From: Actinomyces wuliandei | GTDB lineage: Bacteria > Actinomycetota > Actinomycetes > Actinomycetales > Actinomycetaceae | Length of the DNA stretch: 64,000 nucleotides | NCBI RefSeq assembly: GCF_004010955.1 | Contig: NZ_CP025227.1 | Location: forward strand, 1,798,001 to 1,862,000 | Reading direction: 5' to 3' | Shown: positions 51,721-62,106 of the stretch, piece by piece | Numbering within the stretch: the stretch's first letter is position 1 | How the letters are laid out: each line of letters starts with the position of its first letter | Translations under genes and position numbers: made by a program | Notes under the pieces: model-generated | The model's database searches: none | What the model was told of the DNA's origin: nothing | What the model saw: only the letters and a program-made list of their open reading frames with translations

Positions 51721-53052
51721 TCAGGTCACCGGCGCCACGAGGTCCGCCCACACCAGCACCACCGCCATGACGACAAGCAGGGCGACGACGACCTGGCTGA
51801 CAGGCAGCAGACGGGCGATGTCCACCGGCCCAGGGTCAGGTCGCCCGCGCGCAGCAGCCCAGCGCCTGCGGAGCCCCTCCCAGCACGCCCCGGCCACGTG
51901 CCCGCCGTCAAGGGGCAGCAGCGGCACCAGGTTGAAGGCGAACAGTGCCAGGTTGAGGCTGCCCAGCAGGCTCAGCATGGCTGACACCCGTGCCGACAAG
52001 GAGACGGTGCCCTCACCGACCCCCGCGCTGGAGACCTGCCCCGCGTGGCGTCCCAGCCCCACCAGGCCGATGACCCCGGTGGTGCTGCGCTCCTCCAGCC
52101 CCAGGCCGGCGGCGACCACGTGGTACAACCCCACCGGCAGGGTGGCGATCGCCCGCAGCGTCCCCCCGACGGCCTGGCCGACCATCCCCGGCAGCTCTCC
52201 CAGGGGCACGCGCCGGGTCTCAGAGGCGGGGCTGAGCCCCACATAGGGTCGCGAACGGGTGAGGGCGGTACCGGTGGAGTCGGTGACCGGGCTGCCCTGG
52301 TCGTCGCGCACGGCACGCTCCACCTCCACGGCCGTCACGCTGACGGTCCGGCGCGCCCTGTCACGCTCGACGACCACCTCCGTCGGGGTGGTCCCTGCCC
52401 GTTCGATCTGGGCAGTCACCTGCTGCCAGGTCGAGACCGGGACACCGTTCCAGGAGATGATCCGGTCCCCCGGCTCCAGTCCGGCCCGGGCCGCTGGGGA
52501 GACTGGGTCCTCCTCGGTGCAGGGCGCACCGGCGTCGATGTCGGAGGAGACGCAGGGGGCGACGGAGGCCAGGGAGGAGGTGCTCGTCGGGACCCCCACC
52601 ACGCCGAGGCTCACGGCCAGCAGCACGACACCCAGGACGAGGTTGGTGAGGATGCCGCCGGCCATGACCACCAGCTTGCGGGGGACACTGAGCCGGTAGA
52701 AGGCACGGTCCTCCTCACCGGGGGCGATCTCCTCCATGGAGTCGGCCCGGGCCTGGCCCACCATGCCCAGCTCACCGCTGCTGGTGCGCCGGTCCGGACG
52801 GTCGGGGTTCTCCGGCGGCAGCATGCCAACGAGCTTGACGTAGCCTCCCAGCCACAGGGCCTTGACCCCGTACTCTGTCTCCCCGCGCCGCACCGACCAC
52901 AGCCGCGGGCCGAAGCCGATGAAGTACTCGGGAACCTTGACCCCGAACTTCTTGGCAGGCAGCATGTGACCCAGCTCGTGGAGGGCCACGGACACGGCGA
53001 TGCCGACCACCATGACGGCGATACCCAGGACGTAGGCAAGTGCCTGGCTCAT
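51721..53052 (-). CDS. rseP: RseP/Rip1-type intramembrane metalloprotease
   Basis: A 443-residue site-2 protease. The zinc motif HELGH is in VSVALHELGHMLPAKKFG, followed by FIGFGPRLWSVRRGETEYG and YVKLVGMLPPEN; a PDZ domain lies in the middle (GLEPGDRIISWNGVPVSTWQQ) and the second zinc-ligand region near the C-terminus is FNLVPLLPLDGGHVAGACWE (LDG). It cleaves membrane-bound anti-sigma factors or leader remnants. It overlaps dxr by 4 bp, the usual dxr-rseP-ispG arrangement. Confidence 0.97.
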   Translation of the reverse strand: MSQALAYVLGIAVMVVGIAVSVALHELGHMLPAKKFGVKVPEYFIGFGPRLWSVRRGETEYGVKALWLGGYVKLVGMLPPENPDRPDRRTSSGELGMVGQARADSMEEIAPGEEDRAFYRLSVPRKLVVMAGGILTNLVLGVVLLAVSLGVVGVPTSTSSLASVAPCVSSDIDAGAPCTEEDPVSPAARAGLEPGDRIISWNGVPVSTWQQVTAQIERAGTTPTEVVVERDRARRTVSVTAVEVERAVRDDQGSPVTDSTGTALTRSRPYVGLSPASETRRVPLGELPGMVGQAVGGTLRAIATLPVGLYHVVAAGLGLEERSTTGVIGLVGLGRHAGQVSSAGVGEGTVSLSARVSAMLSLLGSLNLALFAFNLVPLLPLDGGHVAGACWEGLRRRWAAARGRPDPGPVDIARLLPVSQVVVALLVVMAVVLVWADLVAPVT

Positions 53053-54332
53053 GCGTCTCCTCCCACGTGCCCGGACCGGGCCTCGACCATCTCCTGTGCC
53101 CGCGCACGGGCCCAGGACTCCACCTCCAACAGCTCGTCAAGACCAGGACTGCTGAGGCCCTCGTGCTCTGCCAGGACCGCGGCGTCGATGCTGGTGACGT
53201 CCAGCCACTCCAGCCCGCCGACCAGGAAGGCCTCCACCACCTGCTCGTTGGCGGCGTTGAGGACCGCAGGGTGGGTGTCGGAGGCCGACACGGCCTGGCG
53301 GGCCAGGTCCACCGCCGGGAAGGTCTGGGAGTCCAGGGGCTCGAAGGTCCAGGCCACCGGGTCCTCCCACCTGGTGGGCTCGACCAGTCCTGACAGGTCC
53401 TCCCGGTCCGGCCAGGTCAGGCCCAGGGCGATGGGCAGGCGCATGTCGGGCGGGGAGGCCTGGGCGATGGTGGCGCCGTCAAGGAGCTCGACCATGGAGT
53501 GGACCACCGACTGCGGGTGGACGACGACGTCGATGTCGCCGGGGTCCACGTCGAACAGGAGGTGGGCCTCAATGAGCTCCAGGCCCTTGTTGACCATGGT
53601 GGAGGAGTTGACGGTGACCACAGGTCCCATCGACCAGGTGGGGTGGTCCAGGGCCTGGGCCGCGGTCACGCCGACCAGCTCCTCGCGGCGCCTTCCCCGG
53701 AAGGGCCCCCCGGAGGCGGTCAGCACCAGTCTGCGCACCTCGCTGCGACCGGTGACCAGGGGGCTGGTCAGGCCCTTCTCGTGGCGGGCGGACAGCAGGC
53801 ACTGGGCGATGGCGGAGTGCTCGGAGTCCACCGGCACCACCTGCCCAGGCCGCCGCAGGGCGTCACGCACCAGCGCCCCTCCCACAACCAGTGACTCCTT
53901 GTTGGCCAGGGCCAGACGGGCACCGCTGCGCAGGGCCGCCAGCGTGGGCAGGAGTCCCACGGAGCCGGTGACGGCGTTGAGCACCGTGTCGTTGCGCGCA
54001 GGGGCAGCAGCCTCCACCACGTCCACCGTGGCCTGCGGGCCGGTGAGGACCGTGGTCACAGGGTTGGGCACCGCGCTGCAGGCAGCCGCCCGGGACAGTG
54101 CCTGGCGCAGGTGCTCCCGGACGGCGTCCTGCTCCCCCCCCTGGCAGGCGACGGCCAGGACCGGTACCTGCCAGGCCACGGCCTGCTCGGCAAGAAGGTC
54201 CAGGCGGGAGCCACCTGCGGCCAGCGCCGCCACCTGCGGCGCGCGGTCACCCAGCCTGGTGAGGACCTGAAGGGCCTGGGTCCCGATAGAGCCCGTGGAG
54301 CCCAGCAGGACGAGACGAGAAGGTTCAGTCAT
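53049..54332 (-). CDS. dxr: 1-deoxy-D-xylulose 5-phosphate reductoisomerase
   Basis: A 427-residue DXR. The NADPH site is LVLLGSTGSIGTQALQVL; the metal and substrate motifs are PVDSEHSAIAQCL, LTASGGPFRGRRREEL and NSSTMVNKGLELIEAHLLFD. It converts DXP to MEP, the committed step of the MEP pathway. The rseP ATG overlaps its stop. It lies 146 bp after the DivIVA-like gene, a gap in which I see nothing. Confidence 0.98.
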   Translation of the reverse strand: MTEPSRLVLLGSTGSIGTQALQVLTRLGDRAPQVAALAAGGSRLDLLAEQAVAWQVPVLAVACQGGEQDAVREHLRQALSRAAACSAVPNPVTTVLTGPQATVDVVEAAAPARNDTVLNAVTGSVGLLPTLAALRSGARLALANKESLVVGGALVRDALRRPGQVVPVDSEHSAIAQCLLSARHEKGLTSPLVTGRSEVRRLVLTASGGPFRGRRREELVGVTAAQALDHPTWSMGPVVTVNSSTMVNKGLELIEAHLLFDVDPGDIDVVVHPQSVVHSMVELLDGATIAQASPPDMRLPIALGLTWPDREDLSGLVEPTRWEDPVAWTFEPLDSQTFPAVDLARQAVSASDTHPAVLNAANEQVVEAFLVGGLEWLDVTSIDAAVLAEHEGLSSPGLDELLEVESWARARAQEMVEARSGHVGGDA

Positions 54333-54478
54333 GAGGATCTGCCCGAGGGTGTCTGCCCGGAGGCTGTGTCCGGGACCTGTGGATGATGCCGTGCACGTAC
54401 GGCGACGGCTACCCTACACGGGTGTGGCCGGGCGCCCCTCACCAGGCCAGCCGGTGTTACCGCCCGCTCGACCAACAG

Positions 54479-55024
54479 CTACTCCACCGACAGCAGGACC
54501 TCCACCACACGGGCGAGATAGCGGTCCACACTGGCCTCGTCGTAGGCCTTGGAGCCGCGCGCCGCCCGGAAGACCGCGCCCCTGACCTCAGAGGAGGCCA
54601 GGGCATTGTCAGAGTCGAAGTAGCCCGCGATACGGTCCATGAGCGCGTCCACGTCCTCCTTGGCGTAGCCCTGGCCACCAGCAGGCAGGAAGCGCTCCCC
54701 CTCGGGCCGGAGCAGCCTGGGGTAGAGGGTGGTGGCCAGCTGGGTGACCTGGTCCATCCAGGCACGGCGGCCGTGCTGGGCCACGAAATCGGCACGGCGT
54801 CGCTGCAGGAAGGCCGCCTCGAGACGGTCAAGGGCGGCGTCGACCGCAGCGGGCTGGTACCCCCCGGGAACGATGTCAAAGGCGACCGTGCGCACCCCCT
54901 CGGAGTCCATCTCGTCGAGCTCGCCGGCGTCGTAGATCTCGCGTGCGGTCTCAAAGTAGCGGTCCACCTGCTCAGGGCGGTAGCCCGGTCGCAGGGGCAT
55001 GGACTTGGGAAACATGTTGCTCAT
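54479..55024 (-). CDS. DivIVA-domain protein
   Basis: A 181-residue protein with two DivIVA-type modules ([20 protein letters not shown] and the later [18 protein letters not shown]), each the short F-x...G-Y-x-x-xxVD segment found in actinobacterial cell-division and growth-pole proteins. No long coiled coil follows, unlike Wag31. Its ATG overlaps the rlmN stop (55021-55024), so they are coupled. The role is unknown; similar genes sit beside rlmN in other actinobacteria. Confidence 0.8.
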   Translation of the reverse strand: MSNMFPKSMPLRPGYRPEQVDRYFETAREIYDAGELDEMDSEGVRTVAFDIVPGGYQPAAVDAALDRLEAAFLQRRRADFVAQHGRRAWMDQVTQLATTLYPRLLRPEGERFLPAGGQGYAKEDVDALMDRIAGYFDSDNALASSEVRGAVFRAARGSKAYDEASVDRYLARVVEVLLSVE

Positions 55025-56325
55025 TGCGTCCTTGCCCTCTCCTGGTTGAGTACCTCCGTGGCGAGCTGGCCGCAGGCACCGTCGATGTCACTGCCCCGAG
55101 TGTCTCGCACCGTAGTGGTAATTCCAGCACACCGCAGCGTGTCGACAAAGGACTGCTGGGCCTGGGGCGTAGAGCAGGTCCAGATCGACCCTGGGGTCGG
55201 GTTGAGGGGGATGGGGTTGACGTGGGCCCAGCCCCTGCCCCTGCGGTTGAGCTCCTCGGCCAGGAGCTGCGCCCGCCAGGCGTGGTCGTTCATGTCCTTG
55301 ATGAGCGCGTACTCAATGGACACGCGCCGCCCGGAGGCCTGGAAGTAGTCGTAGGCGGCGTCCAGGAGGTCAGCGACCTTCCACCGGGAGTTGACCGGGA
55401 CCAGCTCGTCGCGCAGGGCGTCGTCAGGAGCGTGGAGGGACACAGCCAGCGTGACCGGGAGCCCTTCTCCGGCCAGGCGACGGATGAGGGGGACCACCCC
55501 CACCGTGGAGACCGTGATGCCCCGCGCCGACATCCCGAAGCCCTCCGGCGCGGGGTCGACGAGGCGGTGCAGGGCCGCCACGACGTTCCTGTAGTTGATC
55601 ATCGGCTCGCCCATCCCCATGAAGACCACGTTGGACAGGCGCGCGGGCCCGCCCGCGAGGTCCCCTCTGGCAGAGGCCAGCGCGGCGTGACGAACCTGCT
55701 CGACGATCTCTGCGGTGGACAGGTTGCGGGTCAGCCCCATCTGGCCGGTGGCGCAGAAGGGGCAGGCCATCCCGCAGCCAGCCTGGGAGGACACGCACAG
55801 GGTGGTGCGGTCCTCGTAGCGCATGAGCACGGACTCCACGCGCACGCCGTCGTGGAGCTCCCACAGGTGCTTGACGGTGCGCCCGGCGTCGGCACGCAGG
55901 GCACGGACCTCGCAGATGAGGGGCGGCAGCAGCTCGGCGCACAGCTGGTCCCGCTGGGACGCTGGCAGGTCGGTCATACGCGCGGGGTCGCGTGTGAGGC
56001 GGATGAAGTAGTGCCGTGAGACCTGGTCGGCCCTGAAGCCTGGCAGGCCCGCGTCCTGGCAGGCAGCCTTGCGGCCCGCCAGGTCCAGGTCCGCCAGGTG
56101 CCGGGGTGCCCTGCCACGGGGCGCTGGGACCGCCAGGGACAGCCGGGGGCGGGCGTCAGGACTGCTCGCGCCCTCGGGAGGCTGGTCAGTCGGGAGGACC
56201 TGGACCTCGCCGGGAGCCGGGCCAGCAGGGCTGGCAGAACCGGGCGCCCGGTCAGCGGGACCGTGCCGGGCCGCGCGCCCGGCTGGGGCACCAGGACGGT
56301 GGCTGGCAGGACTCACTGTCCACAC
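55021..56325 (-). CDS. rlmN: 23S rRNA / tRNA (adenine-C2)-methyltransferase
   Basis: A 434-residue radical-SAM methylase. The cluster motif CxxxCxxC is [40 protein letters not shown] is the GGE-like SAM site, and the C-terminal catalytic Cys is in [19 protein letters not shown], which forms the covalent adduct. It methylates A2503 of 23S rRNA and A37 of some tRNAs. The first 60 residues are low complexity. It is between cdsA and the DivIVA-like gene. Confidence 0.96.
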   Translation of the reverse strand: MWTVSPASHRPGAPAGRAARHGPADRAPGSASPAGPAPGEVQVLPTDQPPEGASSPDARPRLSLAVPAPRGRAPRHLADLDLAGRKAACQDAGLPGFRADQVSRHYFIRLTRDPARMTDLPASQRDQLCAELLPPLICEVRALRADAGRTVKHLWELHDGVRVESVLMRYEDRTTLCVSSQAGCGMACPFCATGQMGLTRNLSTAEIVEQVRHAALASARGDLAGGPARLSNVVFMGMGEPMINYRNVVAALHRLVDPAPEGFGMSARGITVSTVGVVPLIRRLAGEGLPVTLAVSLHAPDDALRDELVPVNSRWKVADLLDAAYDYFQASGRRVSIEYALIKDMNDHAWRAQLLAEELNRRGRGWAHVNPIPLNPTPGSIWTCSTPQAQQSFVDTLRCAGITTTVRDTRGSDIDGACGQLATEVLNQERARTQ

Positions 56326-56354
56326 GCTCCTTTCCGGGCGGCCTCAAAGACCGC

Positions 56355-57293
56355 CTACCACACCACGAGGGTGAAGACGTAGACCACGGGCGCGGCCACG
56401 AGAACCGAGTCCAGACGGTCCATCATCCCCCCGTGGCCGGGCAGGAGGGTGCCCATGTCCTTCAGGCCCAGGTCACGCTTGAGCAGCGACTCTCCTAGGT
56501 CCCCCAGCGTCGAGACCACCACGACGCACGCCCCCAGGACCGCCCCCGCCCACACCGGTCCGTCCAGCAGGTACAGGAGCCCCGCCCCCGCCGCGACCGT
56601 GGCCAGCAGGGAGCCCACGAACCCCTCCCAGGACTTCTTGGGAGACACCGACGGAGCCATGGGGTGGCGCCCAAGCAGCACCCCGACCAGCCAGCCACCG
56701 GTGTCACTGGCGGCAGGCAGGGCGATCATCATCATCACCCGCTGCGCCCCCTCCTCCTGCGCCGCCACCAGGACCGCGAAGGAGGCCAGGAAGGGCAGGT
56801 AGGTGGCGGCGAACACCGATGCCGCCGCAGAGCGGGAGCGCGAGCGGCGCACCATGTCGTGGAGGTCGCTACGGGGCACGGCGTTGCCGGACTCCTCCAG
56901 CGGCGTGCCGGTGTCCGCCTCCGCCTGGTCCATGAAGCACCACAGGACGCAGGCCCCCGCAGTAGCCACGTAGGAGCCGAAGGCCGCCTCGGCACCCACC
57001 TGCCACGCGCACACGGCAGTACCCAGGGTCCCCAGCCACAGAGGAGCCAGTGGCAGGCGGATCCGCTTACGAGCCAGTGCACCCGCCATCTCCCACTGCG
57101 CCCCGCACACGGCCACCACGGCCAGGAGGACGAACAGCTCCCTGTAGAACAGCAACGACCCCGCGACTAGCAGGACGAGGACGACTGCCACGCCCACAGC
57201 GGCAGGAAGGTTGCGCCCGGCACGCCCTGTCGCGGGAAGGGGGGCGTGGTCACGCGTGGGGGGCGGGGTCAGCAGGGTGCTCACGAGGCCCAC
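56355..57293 (-). CDS. cdsA: Phosphatidate cytidylyltransferase
   Basis: A 312-residue membrane enzyme with about eight helices and the CDP-DAG synthase signature around SDTGGWLVGVLLGRHPMAPS, SPKKSWEGFVGSL and GDLGESLLKRDLGLKDMG, ending with GHGGMMDRLDSVLVAAP. It makes CDP-diacylglycerol for phospholipid synthesis. Order frr-cdsA-rlmN is standard. The 140-bp gap to frr shows nothing. Confidence 0.96.
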   Translation of the reverse strand: MGLVSTLLTPPPTRDHAPLPATGRAGRNLPAAVGVAVVLVLLVAGSLLFYRELFVLLAVVAVCGAQWEMAGALARKRIRLPLAPLWLGTLGTAVCAWQVGAEAAFGSYVATAGACVLWCFMDQAEADTGTPLEESGNAVPRSDLHDMVRRSRSRSAAASVFAATYLPFLASFAVLVAAQEEGAQRVMMMIALPAASDTGGWLVGVLLGRHPMAPSVSPKKSWEGFVGSLLATVAAGAGLLYLLDGPVWAGAVLGACVVVVSTLGDLGESLLKRDLGLKDMGTLLPGHGGMMDRLDSVLVAAPVVYVFTLVVW

Positions 57294-57433
57294 GGCTCAC
57301 GTCTTGAGGTCATCAGCAGTCCTCCGGTCACGATAGGTCACCTCCCGTCCAGGCCCGGGGCTCCTCGGACGCCGTAGCGGCCTCAACGTCGCGCCGCTAA
57401 CGGACCCCAGGGTGGCCCCGCTCGCCCAGGCGC

Positions 57434-57991
57434 TCACACGTCCAGGAGCTCGCTCTCCTTGGCAGCCAGGGCCGCGTCAACCTGCTCCACGTAGCGCCGG
57501 GTCAGGGCGTCCAGGTCCTGCTCGGCCCGCTTGACCTCGTCCTCTCCTGCCTGACCCTCCTTCTTGATCGCCTCCAGCTCCTTCTTGGACCGACCCCGGA
57601 TACCGCGCACCTGGACACGGGACTCCTCGGCCCGGGAGCGGGCCAGCCTGACATAGTCCCTGCGGCGCTCCTCCGTGAGCGCGGGCAGGGTCACCCGGAT
57701 CACGGTGCCGTCGTCGGTGGGGTTGACGCCCAGGTCGGACTCGCGCACTGCGGTGACGATGTTCTTTGTCGCCGAGCGGTCAAAGGGGGTGATGAGCACG
57801 GTACGCGCCTCCGGGATCGTCAGTGACGCCAGCTGCTGGAGGGGAGTGGGAGCCCCGTAGTAGTCGACCATGATGCCGTGGAACATGGAGGGGTTGGCTC
57901 GGCCGGTACGGATGGAGGCCAGACCGCTCCTGGCGGCCTCAAGGGCCTTGTCCATCCTGTCCTCGGCATCTAGCATGACGTCGTCGATCAT
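57434..57991 (-). CDS. frr: Ribosome recycling factor
   Basis: A 185-residue RRF: EDRMDKALEAARSGLASIRT, GRANPSMFHGIMVDYYGAPT, ITPFDRSATKNIVTAVRESD, LGVNPTDDGTVIRVTLPALT and a final coiled helix. With EF-G it splits the post-termination ribosome. The frame reaches 58102 but ATG 57991 has GGAGG 8 nt upstream and matches the family. It follows pyrH by 76 bp. Confidence 0.98.
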   Translation of the reverse strand: MIDDVMLDAEDRMDKALEAARSGLASIRTGRANPSMFHGIMVDYYGAPTPLQQLASLTIPEARTVLITPFDRSATKNIVTAVRESDLGVNPTDDGTVIRVTLPALTEERRRDYVRLARSRAEESRVQVRGIRGRSKKELEAIKKEGQAGEDEVKRAEQDLDALTRRYVEQVDAALAAKESELLDV

Positions 57992-58067
57992 GGTGCTTCC
58001 CTCCGGTGGTGGTAGCGTGACTTTGGTGGGGGTTCCTGCGGCAGCAGCCGGGCGGGCCGCTGCCCGG

Positions 58068-58820
58068 TCAGCCTGGAGTGACAAGGGTACCGATCTTCTC
58101 ACCCAGGACGGCCCGGGAGATGTTGCCGGGCTCGCCCATCCCGAAGACCCTCATCGTGAGCCTGTTGTCCCGGCACAGGGAGAAGGCTGCGGCGTCCACC
58201 ACCTGGAGACCGTCGGCCAGCGCCCGCTCGTAGGTCAGGTGCTCCAGCAGGACGGCGGAGGCATCCTTGCGGGGGTCGGCGGTGTAGACGCCGTCAACCC
58301 CGTTCTTGCCCACGAGCAGCTCGTCACAGTGAGTCTCCAGGGCGCGCTGGGCGGAGACGGTGTCAGTGGAGAAGTAGGGGAGCCCGGCCCCGGCCCCGAA
58401 GACCACCACGCGCCCCTTCTCCATGTGACGGATGGCCCGTAGAGGCACGTAGCTCTCAGCGACCTGGCCCATGGCTATCGCCGTCTGGACCCGCGCGGGG
58501 ACCCCGGCCTTCTCGATAAAGTCCTGCAGCGCCAGGGCGTTCATCACGGTGCCGAGCATCCCCATGTAGTCGGCGCGGGCACGGTCCATGCCGTGGGCGG
58601 ACAACTCGGCACCGCGGAAGAAGTTGCCTCCCCCGACGACGACGGAGACCTGCACGCCCTGGCCCACCGCCGCAGCAACCTGCTGGGCCGCGTCGGCCAC
58701 GACGTCAGGGTCCAGCCCGACCTCCCCGCCCCCGAAGACCTCGCCAGAGAGCTTGAGCAGGACTCGTCGCGGGTGCCTGGTGTGGGCGACGCGGTCGTCA
58801 CGGGCCGGGGACTCACTCAT
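58068..58820 (-). CDS. pyrH: UMP kinase
   Basis: A 250-residue hexameric-type bacterial UMP kinase: [80 protein letters not shown] and [12 protein letters not shown] at the end. It phosphorylates UMP to UDP. ATG 58820 with AGGAGG 7 nt upstream is the start; the upstream frame is spurious. It stands between tsf and frr. Confidence 0.97.
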   Translation of the reverse strand: MSESPARDDRVAHTRHPRRVLLKLSGEVFGGGEVGLDPDVVADAAQQVAAAVGQGVQVSVVVGGGNFFRGAELSAHGMDRARADYMGMLGTVMNALALQDFIEKAGVPARVQTAIAMGQVAESYVPLRAIRHMEKGRVVVFGAGAGLPYFSTDTVSAQRALETHCDELLVGKNGVDGVYTADPRKDASAVLLEHLTYERALADGLQVVDAAAFSLCRDNRLTMRVFGMGEPGNISRAVLGEKIGTLVTPG

Positions 58821-58980
58821 GCCAGTGCCTCCTGAGCTGGTGTTCCGTTGTGTCAGACGTGCGTCACAGACTACCCTCTCCGGGGGCGTGTGCCGCCATC
58901 GCACGCCGCCGTGCGCGACGGGGCCCCCCGGAAGACCGTGACAGGCCGAGACACGCTGCGGCAGGCAGCACAGCGGGCAC

Positions 58981-59000
58981 GGCTCCTCGCAGGAGGAGCC
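58981..59000. terminator. Hairpin downstream of tsf
   Basis: GGCTCCTC-GCAG-GAGGAGCC is a perfect 8-bp stem 55 bp past the tsf stop. A larger stem CCGTGGGG/CCCCACGG surrounds the following 30 bp. It probably ends the rpsB-tsf transcript ahead of pyrH. Nothing else is evident in 58821-59055. Confidence 0.6.
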
Positions 59001-59055
59001 GTGGGGTGGCAGCGGGTCCCAGCGGGCCCCGTCAGCCGCCCCACGGCCACACGGC

Positions 59056-59895
59056 TCAGACTCCGACCCGGAAACGGACGAAGCCGGTCAGCTCGCCGCC
59101 GGAGGCCTCGACGACCTTGCCCACGGTCGTCTTCGGGTCCTTGGCGTAGGGCTGCTCCACCAGGACGTGCTCCTTGAAGAACCCGCTCAGACGCCCCTCG
59201 ACGATCTTGGGGACAGCCTTGTCGGGCTTGCCCTCAGCCCGGGTGGTCTCCTCGGCGATAGCCCGCTCCCTCTCCACCACAATGGTCGGGACGTCCTCGC
59301 GGGTGAGGTAGCTGGGGGCGTAGGCGGCCACGTGCATGGCGACGTCGTGGGCCACCTCGGCGGCCTTGGCGTCGGTCCCCACGAGGACACCGACCTGGGC
59401 GGGAAGGTCGGGGCTGGTGCGGTGCAGGTAGAGCTCCACCGCAGGGGCACTGAGGCGGGCGAGGCGGCTTACCACGATCTTCTCCCCGATAACCGCCTGC
59501 ATGCCGTCGGTGAGGTCCTTGACAGAGGTGCCGCCGACCTCGACCCTGGACAGGGCATCGGCGCTCTGGGCACCTGACTCGACGGCGGCGGCGAGGACCT
59601 GGTCGGCGAAGTCGAGGAACTTCTGGTTCTTGGCCACGAAGTCGGTCTCAGCGTTGATCTCGACCAGCACGCCGACCTGCCCCTGGCTGTCGTCGGCCAC
59701 CGTGGCCACCACCAGCCCGGCGGAGGCCGCCCGGCCCTCGCGCTTGGCGATCCCCTTGAGACCCTTGATCCGGATGATCTCGACGGCCTTCTCAGTGTCG
59801 CCGTCAGCCTCGTCGAGGGCCTTCTTGACGTCCATCATGCCGGCCCCGGTCCTCTCACGCAGAGCCTTGATGTCAGCAGTGGTGTAGTTCGCCAT
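59056..59895 (-). CDS. tsf: Elongation factor Ts
   Basis: A 279-residue EF-Ts. The N-terminal UBA-like domain and signature are [20 protein letters not shown] and [20 protein letters not shown], then [24 protein letters not shown] core ([12 protein letters not shown]), ending [19 protein letters not shown]. It recharges EF-Tu with GTP. It follows rpsB by about 105 bp in the same direction. Confidence 0.98.
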   Translation of the reverse strand: MANYTTADIKALRERTGAGMMDVKKALDEADGDTEKAVEIIRIKGLKGIAKREGRAASAGLVVATVADDSQGQVGVLVEINAETDFVAKNQKFLDFADQVLAAAVESGAQSADALSRVEVGGTSVKDLTDGMQAVIGEKIVVSRLARLSAPAVELYLHRTSPDLPAQVGVLVGTDAKAAEVAHDVAMHVAAYAPSYLTREDVPTIVVERERAIAEETTRAEGKPDKAVPKIVEGRLSGFFKEHVLVEQPYAKDPKTTVGKVVEASGGELTGFVRFRVGV

Positions 59896-60000
59896 AGATG
59901 TCTCCGTTGTCTCCTGAAGTGTCTCGTGTCTCAGTCACGCCAGCACGGCTACGGCGCGCCCTGCCAGCAGGGCGGCGTGACACGGCTGGCATCAGCAGGC

Positions 60001-60912
60001 TCAGGCCTGCCCGGGAGCCTCTGCCTGCACCGCCGCCTGGGCCGAGCCCCCGGCAGACTGGGCCACCTGCTCCTGGGCAGCCTCAGTGTCCCCAGCAGGC
60101 TCAGCAGCCGCCCCGGTCGAGGCGGCCTCCGCACCGGCAAGCAGCTCAGCCTCCCACTCCGGCAGCGGCTCGGCGTCCACGGGATCAGGCTGAGCCTGGG
60201 CCCCGCTACGCCCGCGACCTGCGGACCGGGCCAGCAGCCCCTCAGCAGCGGCGTCAGCCACGACACGCGTCAGGAGGGAGACGGCGCGGATAGCGTCGTC
60301 GTTGCCCGGAATGCCGTAGGTAGCCTCGTCCGGGTCACAGTTGGTGTCAAGGATGGCGATGACGGGAATCCCCAGCTTCTGGGCCTCGGAGATGGCCAGG
60401 TGCTCCTTCTTGGTGTCAACGACCCACACGGCTGCGGGCAGCCTGCTCATGTCCCGGATACCACCCAGCGTGCGCTGGAGCTTGTCCTTCTCCCGGCGCA
60501 TCATGAGCAGCTCCTTCTTGGTGCGGCCGGACCCGGCCACGTCGTCGAAGTCGATCTGCTCGAGCTCACGCATACGGTCCAGGCGGGTGCGCACGGTGGA
60601 GAAGTTGGTCAGCATGCCGCCCAGCCACCGCTGGCTGACATAGGGCATGCCCACGCGCTGGGCCTGCTCGGCCACGGCGACCTGGGCCTGCTTCTTGGTG
60701 CCGACGAACAGGATGTTGCCGCCACGGGCGACGGTCTCCTTGATGAAGTCGTAGGCGGTGTTGATGCCCTCAATGGACTGCTGGAGGTCGATGATGTAGA
60801 TACCGTTGCGCTCGGTGAGGATGAAGCGCTTCATCTTGGGGTTCCAGCGGCGGGTCTGGTGCCCGAAGTGAACACCGCTCTCAAGGAGCTGACGCATGGT
60901 GACGACGGCCAT
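60001..60912 (-). CDS. rpsB: 30S ribosomal protein S2
   Basis: A 303-residue S2: [80 protein letters not shown] and [22 protein letters not shown]-terminal extension of about 70 Ala/Gly/Gln-rich residues is longer than usual. ATG 60912 has GGAAGGA 5 nt upstream; the upstream frame is spurious. Confidence 0.98.
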   Translation of the reverse strand: MAVVTMRQLLESGVHFGHQTRRWNPKMKRFILTERNGIYIIDLQQSIEGINTAYDFIKETVARGGNILFVGTKKQAQVAVAEQAQRVGMPYVSQRWLGGMLTNFSTVRTRLDRMRELEQIDFDDVAGSGRTKKELLMMRREKDKLQRTLGGIRDMSRLPAAVWVVDTKKEHLAISEAQKLGIPVIAILDTNCDPDEATYGIPGNDDAIRAVSLLTRVVADAAAEGLLARSAGRGRSGAQAQPDPVDAEPLPEWEAELLAGAEAASTGAAAEPAGDTEAAQEQVAQSAGGSAQAAVQAEAPGQA

Positions 60913-61144
60913 GAAGGTCCTTCCGTGTGTGGGCCGAGAGGTTGCTCGACGCACGTGTCGCTCGGGGGACCCTGACAACACGGTCAGCAGGGTCCCGGCT
61001 TGTATCTGGGTTTCCCCGTCAGCGGCCCCACGAGGATTCTCCCCCGGAAAGCCGCCTCAGGGCCTGGTGCCCGCGACGCGCAGCCACCCGCTCCTCACGG
61101 TGCGGGACCACGGCTGCGTCGTCCGGAAGGGACGTCCTGAGCGC

Positions 61145-61177
61145 CTCAGGTGCGGACACGCGAAGTCAGCACCTGAG
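61145..61177. promoter_or_regulatory. Palindrome in the rpsB upstream region
   Basis: CTCAGGTGC (61145-61153) and GCACCTGAG (61169-61177) are perfect reverse complements 15 nt apart, about 230 bp upstream of rpsB and 190 bp before the M23 peptidase gene. Its role is unknown; it may be leader structure or an operator. The rest of 60913-61363 shows no gene. Confidence 0.35.
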
Positions 61178-61363
61178 AACCGCCAGAGCCGATCCGCAGG
61201 ATGCTGCGGAGCAGAGGTTACCACAGGGCGGGCTCCACTCAGCAGCCGGGCCGGGATGAGCCGTCGTCGTCCCGGTCACCACAGGGAGGGTCAAGCAGGC
61301 TGCCGCCACAGGCCGATGGTGCCGACATGGCCCGAGGGCGACGCCGTCTCCCACCCTGCACCT

Positions 61364-62059
61364 ATGAGACTCCTCCCTCCTGGGGACCCACCCGGTACCG
61401 CCAGCCCTGCCAGCCAGGCTCCCGGCACTGCCAGCCCTGCTACCGGCACCGCAAGGACCGACACAAGGACCGCTACAAGGACAAGGGTGCTTCCTTGGCC
61501 GCTGCGGGCAGGCATCGCGGTCCTCCTGGCCGCCACCGCCCCTCTCCTGCTCGCCGCCGCACCGGGAGCGGGAGGCTTCCCACGCGCCTGGGCCGTGCCG
61601 CCAGCCGCTCTCCCCTCCGAGGAGGTGCCGCCGCAGCCGGGGACCCGCTACGGCTGGCCCACCGGGGAGGCGGCAGCCGTCCTGCAGCCCTTCGACCCTC
61701 CGGCACTCGTGTGGGGGGCCGGGCACCGCGGGGTCGACCTTGGGGCTCCCGCCGGGTCCCCCGTTCTGGCCGCCGCCGACGGCACCGTGGCCTTCTCCGG
61801 GGTGGTCGTCGACCGGCCGGTGGTCTCCGTAAACCACCTTGACGGAATACGCACCACCTACGAGCCGGTGGAACCGGTGGTCAGCGCAGGCCAGGCTGTC
61901 ACCCGGGGACAGATGCTGGGCACCCTCGTGGCAGGCCACCGCACCGACGGGAGGGACGCCCTGCACTGGGGTGCACGTACCGGTCCCACGAACTATGTCA
62001 ACCCGTTGCGGCTGGTACAGCCCGCCGTCATCCGGCTCAAACCTGTAGGGGCAGACTGA
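61364..62059 (+). CDS. Secreted M23-family (LytM-like) peptidase
   Basis: About 231 residues from ATG 61364. A membrane/signal segment (LRAGIAVLLAATAPLLLAAA) follows a Thr/Arg-rich basic N-terminus. The M23 domain has GHRGVDLGAPAGSPVLAAAD (zinc HxxxD) and TDGRDALHWGAR, where the usual HxH reads ALH, so the first His is missing. Family members cut peptidoglycan peptides or activate amidases; this one may be impaired or use another ligand. No ribosome site marks the start. It is divergent from rpsB. Confidence 0.75.
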   Translation: MRLLPPGDPPGTASPASQAPGTASPATGTARTDTRTATRTRVLPWPLRAGIAVLLAATAPLLLAAAPGAGGFPRAWAVPPAALPSEEVPPQPGTRYGWPTGEAAAVLQPFDPPALVWGAGHRGVDLGAPAGSPVLAAADGTVAFSGVVVDRPVVSVNHLDGIRTTYEPVEPVVSAGQAVTRGQMLGTLVAGHRTDGRDALHWGARTGPTNYVNPLRLVQPAVIRLKPVGAD

Positions 62060-62106
62060 GCCGACCACTGCTCCAGCGGGCCTGGCAGCCCCGGCGGGCA
62101 ACCGGG

